64,000 nt of DNA from JABCYV01 sp035512155 (lineage in GTDB: Bacteria > Acidobacteriota > Terriglobia > Terriglobales > Acidobacteriaceae): assembly GCA_035512155.1 (NCBI GenBank), contig DATKEN010000132.1, forward strand, positions 16,858 through 80,857. The letters run 5' to 3'. Made by a program: the position numbers and the translations under genes. Every line of letters begins with the position of its first letter. Position 1 is the first letter of the stretch. Positions 24,952 through 32,773 of this stretch are shown here, piece after piece. The notes beneath the pieces were generated by a model. The model searched no databases, was not told where the DNA came from, and worked only from the letters and a program-made list of their open reading frames with translations.

Positions 24952-25911
24952 TTGGATATCGACCATCGCCAACCTCTCCGGGGATATCTTTACATTGCCA
25001 CCGCCACGTTTTTTTGGGGCGTAGCAGCCACTCTGGGCCGGGCTGCCTTCACTGGCCGCCTGCCCGGCCTGCAGGCGCTACATTCCATTGATCCCGTGAT
25101 TCTGTCCCAGAGCCGCACTACGTTTTCCTTCCTCATATTTCTGCCTGTGCTCGCCCTATACCGCGGTTGGCACCGCCTGCGCCTTCCCCCCGCCGATGTA
25201 GGGAAGATCTTTCTGTTGGGAACCCTGGGAGTAGCCGCGTCCAATTACTTTTACTATCTGGCCATCCAGCGGACGAACGTAGCCACCGCCATCATCCTGC
25301 AGTACACGGCGCCGGTCTGGGTTTTGCTGTACAGCGTGGCGCGGGGATTGCAACGCCCTACGCAGCAGCGAGTGGCAGCCGTTGGATTAGCGCTTGCGGG
25401 GATCGCGATGGTGATCGGCGTCGTGGGTTCGGGTGGGTTCCGTCTGGATGCAGTCGGCGTCATCGCCTCTTTGCTGGCGGCATTCTCCTTCGCCTTTTAC
25501 AACATTGGAGGGCACAACATTCTCGCTCGTTACGACCGCTGGACAGTGCTCCTGTACGCGACCTTTAGCGCATCCCTTTTTTGGATAGTAAAAAATCCGC
25601 CGTGGAAGGTCGCTGCAGCACATTATTCAGGCGGCCAGTGGCTGTTCCTGATCGTGTTCTCAATGCTCTCCGTGCTGGTGCCGTTCTCATTTTATTTTGC
25701 TGGCTTGCAACATCTCGAGCCCACACGTGCCATCGTTGTCAGCTGTCTGGAGCCGGTTTTCTCCATCGTGATCGCCGCCGTGGCGCTGGGAGAAATCATG
25801 CGCCCGCTGCAAACGGTTGGAATTCTAATGGTTTTGGCGGCGATTATCGTTGTGCAGTTGCCGGATCGGAAGTCACCAGAGCGAGTGACCGTAGTCGAAC
25901 CCATCGAGTAA
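24952..25911 (+). CDS. EamA/DMT-family transporter
   Basis: About 319 residues with ten hydrophobic helices arranged as two EamA repeats: 'YIATATFFWGVAATLGRAAF' and 'FLLGTLGVAASNYFYYLAIQ' in the first half, 'GVIASLLAAFSFAFYNIGGH' and 'LQHLEPTRAIVVSCLEPVFSIVIAAVALGE' in the second. These are typical drug/metabolite exporters; substrate unknown. It is in the same reading frame as the OsmC gene, with a stop between, and starts at TTG 24952 or CTG 24931. It converges on an MFS gene, with an inverted repeat in the 46-nt gap. Confidence 0.87.
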   Translation: MDIDHRQPLRGYLYIATATFFWGVAATLGRAAFTGRLPGLQALHSIDPVILSQSRTTFSFLIFLPVLALYRGWHRLRLPPADVGKIFLLGTLGVAASNYFYYLAIQRTNVATAIILQYTAPVWVLLYSVARGLQRPTQQRVAAVGLALAGIAMVIGVVGSGGFRLDAVGVIASLLAAFSFAFYNIGGHNILARYDRWTVLLYATFSASLFWIVKNPPWKVAAAHYSGGQWLFLIVFSMLSVLVPFSFYFAGLQHLEPTRAIVVSCLEPVFSIVIAAVALGEIMRPLQTVGILMVLAAIIVVQLPDRKSPERVTVVEPIE

Positions 25912-25955
25912 CGTTGGACGTTCTGGGCCGAAGACTTTTTGCTGCTGTCCAACGT
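25911..25955. repeat. Inverted repeat between convergent transporter genes
   Basis: ACGTTGGAC and GTCCAACGT are exact 9-bp inverted arms separated by 27 nt that include a run of T (CTTTTTG). It fills the gap between two convergent genes, so it may act as a shared transcription end. Confidence 0.5.
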
Positions 25956-25957
25956 CG

Positions 25958-27226
25958 CTACTCCAATTGCTTTCCCTTCGTCTCCGGCAACTGCGTCGCC
26001 ACCAGCGATGCCAGGAAGAAAGACGCTGCGCACAGAGAGAACGCCCAACTTAATCCCTTGGTCTGTCCCACTCGTCCGATCACAAATGGCGCAATCGAAC
26101 TCATGGTGCGGGCGCCATTATAGGTGAAGCCAAGTGCGCGAGCGCGCACACGAGTGGGAAAGACCTCGCTGCCGGTAATCGCCGAACCGGAGAAGAATCC
26201 GGTTGCGAAGAAGGCGACTACCGCGCCCAGAACCAAGAGCACCCAAGGCTGCCGCGCCATGGCATAGAACGGAACTAGAAGAGCTGCAATCAGCGTGTAA
26301 AACACAAAACTCTTGCGGCGTCCGAAATGGTCAGCCACCCAACCGAAGCTGGCGTAGCCAGGAAACATTCCAAACAGGTTCAACACTACAATCAGCGTGG
26401 TTGTTCCCATCACGCCGAAGCCGCGCCCACCTTGATCTACCGGCAACGAAAGATAGGGAGGAATCCAGGTGAACAATCCCCACCAGGCGAACATGCCAAA
26501 GAAATTCACGAACAATAGCGCAAAGGTGTACTTCACATAAGGCGGCTTGAAGATGGTCGAGAAATTGTCGGCAGACTGATTCGAACTCTCCGTCAACGGC
26601 TTCGAATGCGGGGCGAGCTTATGATGCTCTCGCCACATCTCTGACTCGGGCACACCCTGCTGAATCCATAGCGTGAGCAGTGCCGGGAGGACGCCAACGA
26701 AGAAGACCATCCGCCAGTTGGCGTAGTGCAACACGACACCGGCGACCAACGCTGCCAGGGCATAGCCGATGGCCCAGGAACTTTGCACGATGGAGAGCGC
26801 CTTGGCCCGCAGCTCGGTGGGCCAGGTTTCCGCCACCAACGTTGCCCCGGTGTTCCACTCGCCACCCATGCCCAACCCGAGGACGAAGCGAAACACCGCC
26901 AGCATCAGCACCGAAGTAGAGAGCCCCGACGCGAAAGAGCATACCGAATAGGTCAGGATACTGAGCATCAGGGCCCGCTTGCGTCCGATGCGGTCGGCAA
27001 TAAATCCGAATGCCACCCCTCCAATGCCGGATGCCAGCAGGGTCAAACCGTTGAGCAAGCCGCCGGTGGCTTTGCTCATGCCCAGGTCGCGCATGATATA
27101 GGCCAACACCAGCGCGTAGAGCATGGCATCGAAGGCATCGAGCATCCAGCCCAGGGCGGCCGCCAGCAGTGTCCGGCGTTGGGCAGAGGTGATCTGAGAG
27201 AAGCTGAAAGGGACGCTGGCGGACAT
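25958..27226 (-). CDS. MFS transporter, aromatic-acid/sugar-acid type
   Basis: About 422 residues with twelve predicted helices. Signatures include 'GWMLDAFDAMLYALVLAYIM' in helix 1, the loop motif 'GFIADRIGRKRAL', 'FRFVLGLGMGGEWNTGATL' in helix 4, the central loop around 'PESEMWREHHKL', and 'ADHFGRRKSF' in the second half. This pattern is closest to the aromatic acid:H+ symporter / sialate-type branch, but the substrate cannot be fixed. It follows tpiA on the same strand after 58 nt. ATG 27226 was preferred to the in-frame TTG at 27241. Confidence 0.87.
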   Translation of the reverse strand: MSASVPFSFSQITSAQRRTLLAAALGWMLDAFDAMLYALVLAYIMRDLGMSKATGGLLNGLTLLASGIGGVAFGFIADRIGRKRALMLSILTYSVCSFASGLSTSVLMLAVFRFVLGLGMGGEWNTGATLVAETWPTELRAKALSIVQSSWAIGYALAALVAGVVLHYANWRMVFFVGVLPALLTLWIQQGVPESEMWREHHKLAPHSKPLTESSNQSADNFSTIFKPPYVKYTFALLFVNFFGMFAWWGLFTWIPPYLSLPVDQGGRGFGVMGTTTLIVVLNLFGMFPGYASFGWVADHFGRRKSFVFYTLIAALLVPFYAMARQPWVLLVLGAVVAFFATGFFSGSAITGSEVFPTRVRARALGFTYNGARTMSSIAPFVIGRVGQTKGLSWAFSLCAASFFLASLVATQLPETKGKQLE

Positions 27227-27284
27227 TGGCAGGATTGTCAATTGACAGTATCGAATTCCTGGTCTTTTATGTGGGCCGCACGAC

Positions 27285-28034
27285 TTAGTACTTCACAATC
27301 GCCGCAAACGATTTCGGATCCAGGCTGGCGCCTCCGACCAACGCTCCGTCGATCTCTTCTTCCGCCATGAGTGCTTTGACGTTTTCAGGCTTCACCGAGC
27401 CGCCGTACAGGATGCGTAGCTTGTCCGCGAACTGTTGGCCAAACGCCTTCGCAGCCTCGCCTCGGATGAGGACATGAGCCTCGGAGGCGAGTTGTGGCGT
27501 AGCGGTTTTGCCGGTGCCGATTGCCCAGACCGGCTCGTAGGCAACCACTAACTTCGCGGCTTTCTTGGTCGATAAAGCATGAAACGCGCGCAGGCACTGC
27601 CGGCGCAGCACGTCTTCGGTAAGTCCGGCCTCGCGCTCTTCCAGCACTTCGCCCACGCATAGTATCGGCGTTAATCCCGCTTCCAGCGCCGCTTTCAGCT
27701 TGAAGTTCACTATGTCGTCAGTCTCACCGAAATATTGCCGGCGTTCGGAGTGACCAACGATAACGTGCGTGCAACCGACATCCAACAGCATGCGGGGGCA
27801 GATTTCGCCGGTGTAGGCCCCTTCTTTTTCCCAGTACAGATCCTGAGCCCCGATTGCGACATTAGTCCCCATGGTGGCCTGAACCGCAGCGCACAGATCG
27901 ATATAGGGAGGGCAAATCACAATCTCATCACGAGTGTGTCCGGCCACCAGTGGAAGAAACTCGCGGAAGAACGTCTGTGTCTCATCGGGATTTTTGTACA
28001 TCTTCCAATTGCCGGCGATTAGTTTCTTTCTCAT
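27285..28034 (-). CDS. tpiA: Triosephosphate isomerase
   Basis: 249 residues, interconverts dihydroxyacetone phosphate and glyceraldehyde 3-phosphate, cytoplasmic. Catalytic residues are in place: Lys11 in 'AGNWKM', His95 in 'VGHSERR', Glu167 in 'VAYEPVWAIGTG', and the phosphate loop 'LYGGSVKPEN' with 'GALVGGASLDP'. Length is normal. The start overlaps the stop of the macro-domain gene by 4 nt (ATGA), so it ends the run gap-pgk-macro-tpiA. Confidence 0.97.
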   Translation of the reverse strand: MRKKLIAGNWKMYKNPDETQTFFREFLPLVAGHTRDEIVICPPYIDLCAAVQATMGTNVAIGAQDLYWEKEGAYTGEICPRMLLDVGCTHVIVGHSERRQYFGETDDIVNFKLKAALEAGLTPILCVGEVLEEREAGLTEDVLRRQCLRAFHALSTKKAAKLVVAYEPVWAIGTGKTATPQLASEAHVLIRGEAAKAFGQQFADKLRILYGGSVKPENVKALMAEEEIDGALVGGASLDPKSFAAIVKY

Positions 28035-28630
28035 GAGGATCCCTTTTCGATTCGGTATGAAAAACGGTCTCGTAGACTTTCGGCGGCTCGCGTGTAGGTT
28101 CGCAGAGTCGCGATCTCGAAGAGAACGAATCGAACCTTACCTAGATGGCTGGCGGAAGCCAGAGCTTCAACTGTTGCGGAAATCGCGATGAGCGCCGCAT
28201 CTGCGGCTGGATATCCGAAGGCCCCCGTCGAGATAGCGGGAAAGGTTAAAGACTTGAGGCCATGCTCATCGGCCAGGCGGATTGATTCGCGATGACAACT
28301 CGCCAGCGCTTCAGCTTCTCCGCGTTCTCCGCCGCGATACACCGGGCCGACGGTGTGGATCACATGTTTTGCGGCGAGATGTCCGCCCGTCGTGATGACG
28401 GCCTTCCCCGCAGGTAGACTCCCGATCGTGCCCACAATTTGCTTGCACTCGGCGAGGATCGCAGGTCCGCCAGCTCGGTGAATGGCCCCGTCTACCCCGC
28501 CTCCGCCCAAAAGCGATGAGTTGGCTGCGTTCACCAGCGCGTCTGTCAGCTCGCGAGTAATGTCGGCGGGGCCGTGGAACTCGATGGTTCTGCCACCATC
28601 CAGCAGGATTCGCATTGCGAAGTTGTGCAC
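28031..28630 (-). CDS. Macro-domain protein (ADP-ribose / O-acetyl-ADP-ribose hydrolase type)
   Basis: 199 residues. The macro-domain signatures are the 'ADIT' turn, 'ALVNAANSSLLGGGGVDGAIH' (conserved Asn-Ala-Ala-Asn and the Gly-rich loop) and 'LTFPAISTGAFGYP'. This family hydrolyses O-acetyl-ADP-ribose or removes ADP-ribose from targets. It sits 16 nt after pgk and overlaps tpiA by 4 nt, so it is clearly part of the glycolytic operon, an odd place for such a gene. GTG 28630 is the first start; the ATG at 28615 is also possible. Confidence 0.9.
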   Translation of the reverse strand: MHNFAMRILLDGGRTIEFHGPADITRELTDALVNAANSSLLGGGGVDGAIHRAGGPAILAECKQIVGTIGSLPAGKAVITTGGHLAAKHVIHTVGPVYRGGERGEAEALASCHRESIRLADEHGLKSLTFPAISTGAFGYPAADAALIAISATVEALASASHLGKVRFVLFEIATLRTYTRAAESLRDRFSYRIEKGSS

Positions 28631-28646
28631 GCTATCTCCGGGCAGA

Positions 28647-29858
28647 TCAGCGCTTCTCGGTGAGGGCTTCCACTCCCGGCAACTTTTTGCCTTCCAGGAA
28701 CTCGAGCGAGGCGCCGCCGCCGGTCGAGATGTGTGTCATCTTGTCCGCGACGCCAGCTGCATTAACGGCTGCCACCGTGTCGCCGCCGCCCACGATGGAG
28801 GTTGCGCCGGCGTTCTCTGCGACGGCATCGGCAACTTCGAAAGTGCCCTTGGCAAAAGGCGCAACCTCGAAAACGCCCATGGGACCGTTCCAGACGATGG
28901 TGCGTGCCCGGAAGACTTCTTCAACGAACAGTTCGACTGTCTGGGGGCCGATGTCGAGCGCCATCATGTTCGCGGGAATGGGTTGGCCGCTATTTATCGT
29001 GTGTACAGCCGCGTTGGCATCAACTTTGTCGGCCACAATGTGGTCAACGGGTAAGAGGAATTTCAGTTTGCGCGTTTTAGCCTCCTGCAACAACTGACGC
29101 GCGAGGTCAACTTTGTCTTCCTCCAACAGCGATTTGCCGACCTGCTGGCCTTGGGCCTTGAGGAAGGTGTAAGCCATGCCGCCGCCGATGATCAGAGCAT
29201 CGACCTTTGTCATCAAGTGCTGAATCACACCGATCTTATCGCCGACTTTTGCCCCGCCCAGTATCGCGATGAACGGCTTCTCAGGATGGTGCAAGGCCTT
29301 GCCCAGATACCGAAGCTCCTTTTCCATGAGCAAACCAGCAGCCGATTTCTGGACGAACTTGGTGATGCCGACAGTCGACGCGTGGGCGCGATGCGCGGTG
29401 CCGAACGCGTCGTTTACGTAGAAATCAGCCAGGCTAGCGAGTTGCTTGGAGAATTTCGCGTCGTTGGCCTCCTCCTCGGCGTGGAAACGGAGGTTTTCCA
29501 GAAGCAGGCTTTGGCCCTTTTCCAGTTTGCCCGCCATTTCTTCCGCCTCGGGGCCCACACAATCCGGACAGAAGCCCACGTTCTCTCCCCGCGCCAATTC
29601 TTTATCGAGTAGCATGCGAAGACGCTCAGCCACCGGCTTCAGGCTCATCTGGGGATTGGGTTGGCCTTTTGGACGGCCGAGATGCGAAGCCAGAATCAGC
29701 CGCGCTCCGTGCCGCAGCGCGTATTCGATGGTGGGCAGGGTTTCGCGGATGCGGGTGTCGTCCATCACCCCCCCACCTTCAACAGGCACGTTGAAATCCA
29801 CGCGCATCAAGATGCGGTGATCGTTGAGCGAAAGATCGCGAATGGAGAGCTTGGACAA
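28647..29858 (-). CDS. pgk: Phosphoglycerate kinase
   Basis: 403 residues, makes ATP from 1,3-bisphosphoglycerate, cytoplasmic. Signatures: 'RVDFNVPVEGG' near the N terminus, 'ILASHLGRPKG', 'GGAKVGDKIGVI' in the hinge region, 'WNGPMGVFE' and 'STGGGASLEFLEG' near the C terminus. Full length. TTG at 29858 is preceded by an AGG at good spacing. The upstream gap gene is 104 nt away, with a hairpin between them, and the macro-domain gene is 16 nt downstream. Confidence 0.96.
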   Translation of the reverse strand: MSKLSIRDLSLNDHRILMRVDFNVPVEGGGVMDDTRIRETLPTIEYALRHGARLILASHLGRPKGQPNPQMSLKPVAERLRMLLDKELARGENVGFCPDCVGPEAEEMAGKLEKGQSLLLENLRFHAEEEANDAKFSKQLASLADFYVNDAFGTAHRAHASTVGITKFVQKSAAGLLMEKELRYLGKALHHPEKPFIAILGGAKVGDKIGVIQHLMTKVDALIIGGGMAYTFLKAQGQQVGKSLLEEDKVDLARQLLQEAKTRKLKFLLPVDHIVADKVDANAAVHTINSGQPIPANMMALDIGPQTVELFVEEVFRARTIVWNGPMGVFEVAPFAKGTFEVADAVAENAGATSIVGGGDTVAAVNAAGVADKMTHISTGGGASLEFLEGKKLPGVEALTEKR

Positions 29859-29895
29859 GTTTGTACCTATACGGTCGTCGGGAAAGCACTACCCA

Positions 29896-29921
29896 CCCTT
29901 TCGCAAAGAACGCGAAAAGGG
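29896..29921. repeat. Hairpin between gap and pgk
   Basis: CCCTTTCGC pairs with GCGAAAAGGG (one bulged A) around AAAGAAC. It lies in the 104-nt gap between gap and pgk. It may be an RNA-stabilising or attenuating element that sets the relative level of the two enzymes, or an intergenic repeat of the type common in this phylum. A nearby stretch (29930-29955) repeats the word TCGCAC. Confidence 0.45.
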
Positions 29922-29962
29922 CGAGCACCCTCGCACGAGCGAGACACTCGCACCTACATTGC

Positions 29963-30973
29963 CTAGAGGCCCTTACTGCCGATGTAATCGATAAGGTCGC
30001 GGACGCGGCTCGAATAACCCCACTCGTTGTCGTACCACGAGATGACCTTTACACAATTGCCGGCAACCACACGGGTCATGGGCGCGTCCACGATGGAGGA
30101 ACGTGAGTCGCCCTTGAAATCCGCCGAAACCAGTTCATTCTCCTCGTAACCCAGATACCCTTTCAGGGGGCCGCTCTCAGACGCTTTCTTGAGGACTTCG
30201 TTGACCTCTTCCACCGTGGTTTTCTTCTCTACGAAGGCGACCATGTCCACCACGGAGACGTTCGGCGTGGGCACACGCATGGAAAATCCATCGAATTTAC
30301 CCTTCAACTCCGGAACCACGAGGTGTAATGCCTTGGCCGCACCGGTTGAAGTCGGAATCATGGAAACCGCGGCCGCGCGGGCCCGGCGAAGGTCCTTGTG
30401 GGGGAAATCCAGAATCACCTGATCGTTGGTATACGAGTGAATTGTGGTCATGGTCCCGCTGACAACTTTGAAATTGTCATTGATCACCTTTGCGATCGGC
30501 GCCAGGCAATTTGTCGTGCAGGAGGCGTTGGAAATAATGTGGTGCTTAGCCGGATCATAGACCTGTTGATTGACTCCCAGCACGATGGTGACGTCTTCAT
30601 TCTTTGCTGGGGCGGAGATGATGACCTTTTTCACCGGCCCCCGCATATGCTTTTTGGCATCGACGGCATCAGTAAAGCGGCCGGTAGACTCCAGCACCAC
30701 TTGCGCGCCCACCGATTCCCAAGGCAGTTTGGCCGGATCTTTTTCCGCAAACACCTTGAAGCTTTTATTGTCGACGCTGATGCAGTCAGCGCCGGCGGAA
30801 ATCTTGTTATGCAGATTGCCGAGGATGGAGTCGTACTTCAACAGGTGGGCCAGGGTCTTGGGATCGGTAAGGTCGTTGACCGCGACAAACTCGATGTTAG
30901 GATCGTCGAGCGAGGCGCGCATGACATTGCGTCCAATGCGTCCGAACCCATTGATGCCTACTTTGATTGCCAT
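29963..30973 (-). CDS. gap: Glyceraldehyde-3-phosphate dehydrogenase, type I
   Basis: 336 residues, oxidises and phosphorylates glyceraldehyde 3-phosphate with NAD+, cytoplasmic. The NAD site is 'KVGINGFGRIGRNV', with Asp34 in 'VNDLTD' pointing to NAD over NADP. The catalytic Cys152 is in 'SNASCTTNCLAP', and the base His179 is in 'TTIHSYTNDQ'. The frame is open for 30 more codons upstream, but the ATG at 30973 has GGAGG at correct spacing and is where the family N terminus begins. It heads the glycolytic run. Confidence 0.96.
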   Translation of the reverse strand: MAIKVGINGFGRIGRNVMRASLDDPNIEFVAVNDLTDPKTLAHLLKYDSILGNLHNKISAGADCISVDNKSFKVFAEKDPAKLPWESVGAQVVLESTGRFTDAVDAKKHMRGPVKKVIISAPAKNEDVTIVLGVNQQVYDPAKHHIISNASCTTNCLAPIAKVINDNFKVVSGTMTTIHSYTNDQVILDFPHKDLRRARAAAVSMIPTSTGAAKALHLVVPELKGKFDGFSMRVPTPNVSVVDMVAFVEKKTTVEEVNEVLKKASESGPLKGYLGYEENELVSADFKGDSRSSIVDAPMTRVVAGNCVKVISWYDNEWGYSSRVRDLIDYIGSKGL

Positions 30974-31073
30974 TCCGCCTCCGAAAGAGTGATGAAGACA
31001 CTGGTATGAACAACGCGCGGCCGCGAAGAGAAAATGGTAACAGGGAAGCGAAGGTAGCAGCAAATTGACAGTC

Positions 31074-31442
31074 CTAGGTTGGCACTTCTAACTCGAAATA
31101 CAGGTTTTGCTTGCTCGACAGAAACGACAATCGGGCCAGCCAATATTTTTTCTCGATAGCGCGCTGGGCGCGGGGCCAGTCTTCCGGTGGCAGAATGAGC
31201 GCAGTTGCGGCGAATTCCGGACCTGTGATCTTGCCCCGCATTGTGCAGGGCGCGATCCGCACCTGCGGATTGTTGCGAATCCGCTTGTATTTTCCCGAAT
31301 CGCCGCGGCTCTTCACGTAGAGTCTGTCGTTATCTTCGCCAAACCAGACGGGAGTGTAAACGGCGTCGCCGGTCTTGCGGAACGTGGCCAAAGAAATGTA
31401 CTTCTGCCCTTGAATCTCGCGCGGAATGGCCATGGCAGTCAT
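31074..31442 (-). CDS. PPOX-class (pyridoxamine oxidase-like) flavin/F420-binding protein
   Basis: 122 residues with the split-barrel fold of the pyridoxamine 5'-phosphate oxidase superfamily: 'QKYISLATFRKTGDAVYTPVWF', 'LYVKSRGDSGKYKRIRNNPQV' and the C-terminal 'KKYWLARLSFL'. The arrangement is like the F420-dependent PPOX group, which reduces small molecules; cofactor and substrate cannot be proven. It lies 100 nt upstream of gap on the same strand but may have its own promoter. Confidence 0.75.
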   Translation of the reverse strand: MTAMAIPREIQGQKYISLATFRKTGDAVYTPVWFGEDNDRLYVKSRGDSGKYKRIRNNPQVRIAPCTMRGKITGPEFAATALILPPEDWPRAQRAIEKKYWLARLSFLSSKQNLYFELEVPT

Positions 31443-31515
31443 TGTACGAGAGACAGAGCAGCCAATTCCGATGCTCGGCGGCAGGCAGGTTTGGATCTAC
31501 GATGCTCATTCACAG

Positions 31516-31624
31516 GCGTCATCCCGAAAGCCGGCGTAGTTCAGCCGGTTGAGGGATCTCGCGTGGGAGCTTCGATATGTTGCTTGTCCGCGCGCAAGAT
31601 CCCTCGCAAAGCTCGGGATGACGC
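31516..31624. repeat. Large intergenic inverted repeat, type A copy 1
   Basis: Outer arms GCGTCATCCCGA and TCGGGATGACGC are perfect 12-bp inverted repeats 109 nt apart end to end. Inside are a second, imperfect pair, GAGGGATCTCGCG and CGCGCAAGATCCCTC. The whole element sits in the 283-nt gap before the P-loop kinase gene. A related copy lies at 53519-53646, sharing GTCATCCCGA and GAGGGATCT in the same order. Confidence 0.8.
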
Positions 31625-31725
31625 TGTCGTGGCTGAAACCAAGCCACTACCTTCCCGCTGCCAGTCTTGGTACGCCAGACTGCACACAGATTGCTGGCAG
31701 CGCCCGAGTGTGTTAAAAGCCAGAG

Positions 31726-32685
31726 ATGCGCAAATGGATGCGTGAGCGTTTGAAACGCCGGACCAAAGAGCCGGAGAAAAGTGGCAAAGAAGCTGCACCC
31801 GCGCCACTGCAGCCGGCGTTCTACGATACCGCGACCACCCGCGATGTGACCCCGGCGGAAGTGATAGAGTCCGAACCGAAGTCGGGGCGATCCAAGCCTG
31901 CTTTGCCTTCAGCAGAAGAGAGACTTGCCCACCAAGACCGCGTTCGTCAGAACGAAGGTCATCAAAATGAAAACCCGGAGGAATCGACTCCTGTTACGGC
32001 TGAGCTTCGATCAGGACTAAGTGACAATGCACGCCCAAGCCGACGCCGGCGGCGGGGCAGAGGGAGCCGCGGACGCACGCGCCAGACTGCTTCGCCTTCC
32101 ACGCAAGGAGCGCCAGCGGAGGGGACGCCGTCACCACCAGCGCCCGCTTCAGACACCAGCGAGACAACTGCCCCGGCCGCGGCAACCCCTACAGCGACCC
32201 CGCAGCACGCGTCCAAAGGCGTAGTGGTCCTGGCGATTGGTCTCCCAGGCTCCGGAAAAAGCTCCTGGTTCAAGCGCCACGAAATCACGCCGCTCTCCAG
32301 CGACCTGCTACGCGCGCTTTTGTTTGACGATGCCACCGAGCAGCGTTTTCAGGATCTGATATTTTCCAACCTGCGCTCCATGCTGAAGGCGCGACTGATT
32401 GCGCGCCGTCCCACGAACTACGTGGACGCGACGAACCTCACCCCGCACGAACGTCAGAGTTGGATCAAGCTCGCCAAGGATTACGGGTACGAAGCTCAAG
32501 CAGTCTTCTTCGATGTGCCGGTGGAAGTGTGTCTGGAGCGAAATCAACGCCGCCAGCGCATCGTACCGGAAGACGTTATGCGTCGTATGGCGGCCAAGCT
32601 GCGCGCGCCAACATTCCAGGAAGGTTTCACTAAGATTACGGTAGTCAAGGTAAAGAAGAAAGAAGGCGAAGCCGCCGCAGGCTGA
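31726..32685 (+). CDS. Arg-rich P-loop kinase, polynucleotide-kinase-like
   Basis: 319 residues in two parts. Residues 1-163 are low-complexity and probably disordered, with an Arg/Gly block (about 104-119, 'PSRRRRRGRGSRGRTR') and a long Pro/Ala/Ser/Thr linker. Residues 165-310 are a P-loop kinase of the AAA_33/Pnkp type: Walker A 'GLPGSGKSS' (172-180), 'SSDLLRALLF' (191-200), 'YVDATNLTPHERQSW' (232-246) and the Arg-rich lid 'ERNQRRQRIVPEDVM'. Kinases of this kind phosphorylate nucleic acid ends or small molecules. The Arg/Gly tail suggests RNA or DNA binding, but this is inference. It is flanked by an inverted repeat upstream and converges on the FecR-domain gene. Confidence 0.82.
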   Translation: MRKWMRERLKRRTKEPEKSGKEAAPAPLQPAFYDTATTRDVTPAEVIESEPKSGRSKPALPSAEERLAHQDRVRQNEGHQNENPEESTPVTAELRSGLSDNARPSRRRRRGRGSRGRTRQTASPSTQGAPAEGTPSPPAPASDTSETTAPAAATPTATPQHASKGVVVLAIGLPGSGKSSWFKRHEITPLSSDLLRALLFDDATEQRFQDLIFSNLRSMLKARLIARRPTNYVDATNLTPHERQSWIKLAKDYGYEAQAVFFDVPVEVCLERNQRRQRIVPEDVMRRMAAKLRAPTFQEGFTKITVVKVKKKEGEAAAG

Positions 32686-32726
32686 ACGCAGGGTCTAACG
32701 AAACGGGAACACTCTCTCAAAGCCGA

Positions 32727-32748
32727 ACGCCGCCCTCACAGGCGGCGT
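32727..32748. terminator. Hairpin between convergent genes
   Basis: ACGCCGCC and GGCGGCGT form a perfect 8-bp GC-rich stem with loop CTCACA, midway between the stop of the P-loop kinase gene and the stop of the FecR-domain gene. No T-run follows on either side, so it is at best a weak bidirectional terminator. Confidence 0.5.
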
Positions 32749-32773
32749 GAGCGTCACCGCAAATGCTCCTGCG

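Noticed and set aside
30974..31063. 30-residue N-terminal extension of GAPDH.
   Set aside because: The family begins at MAIKVGINGFG, where a good ribosome site is found.
31065..31100. TTGACA on the plus strand near 31065.
   Set aside because: No -10 element and no plus-strand gene follows; it lies between minus-strand genes.
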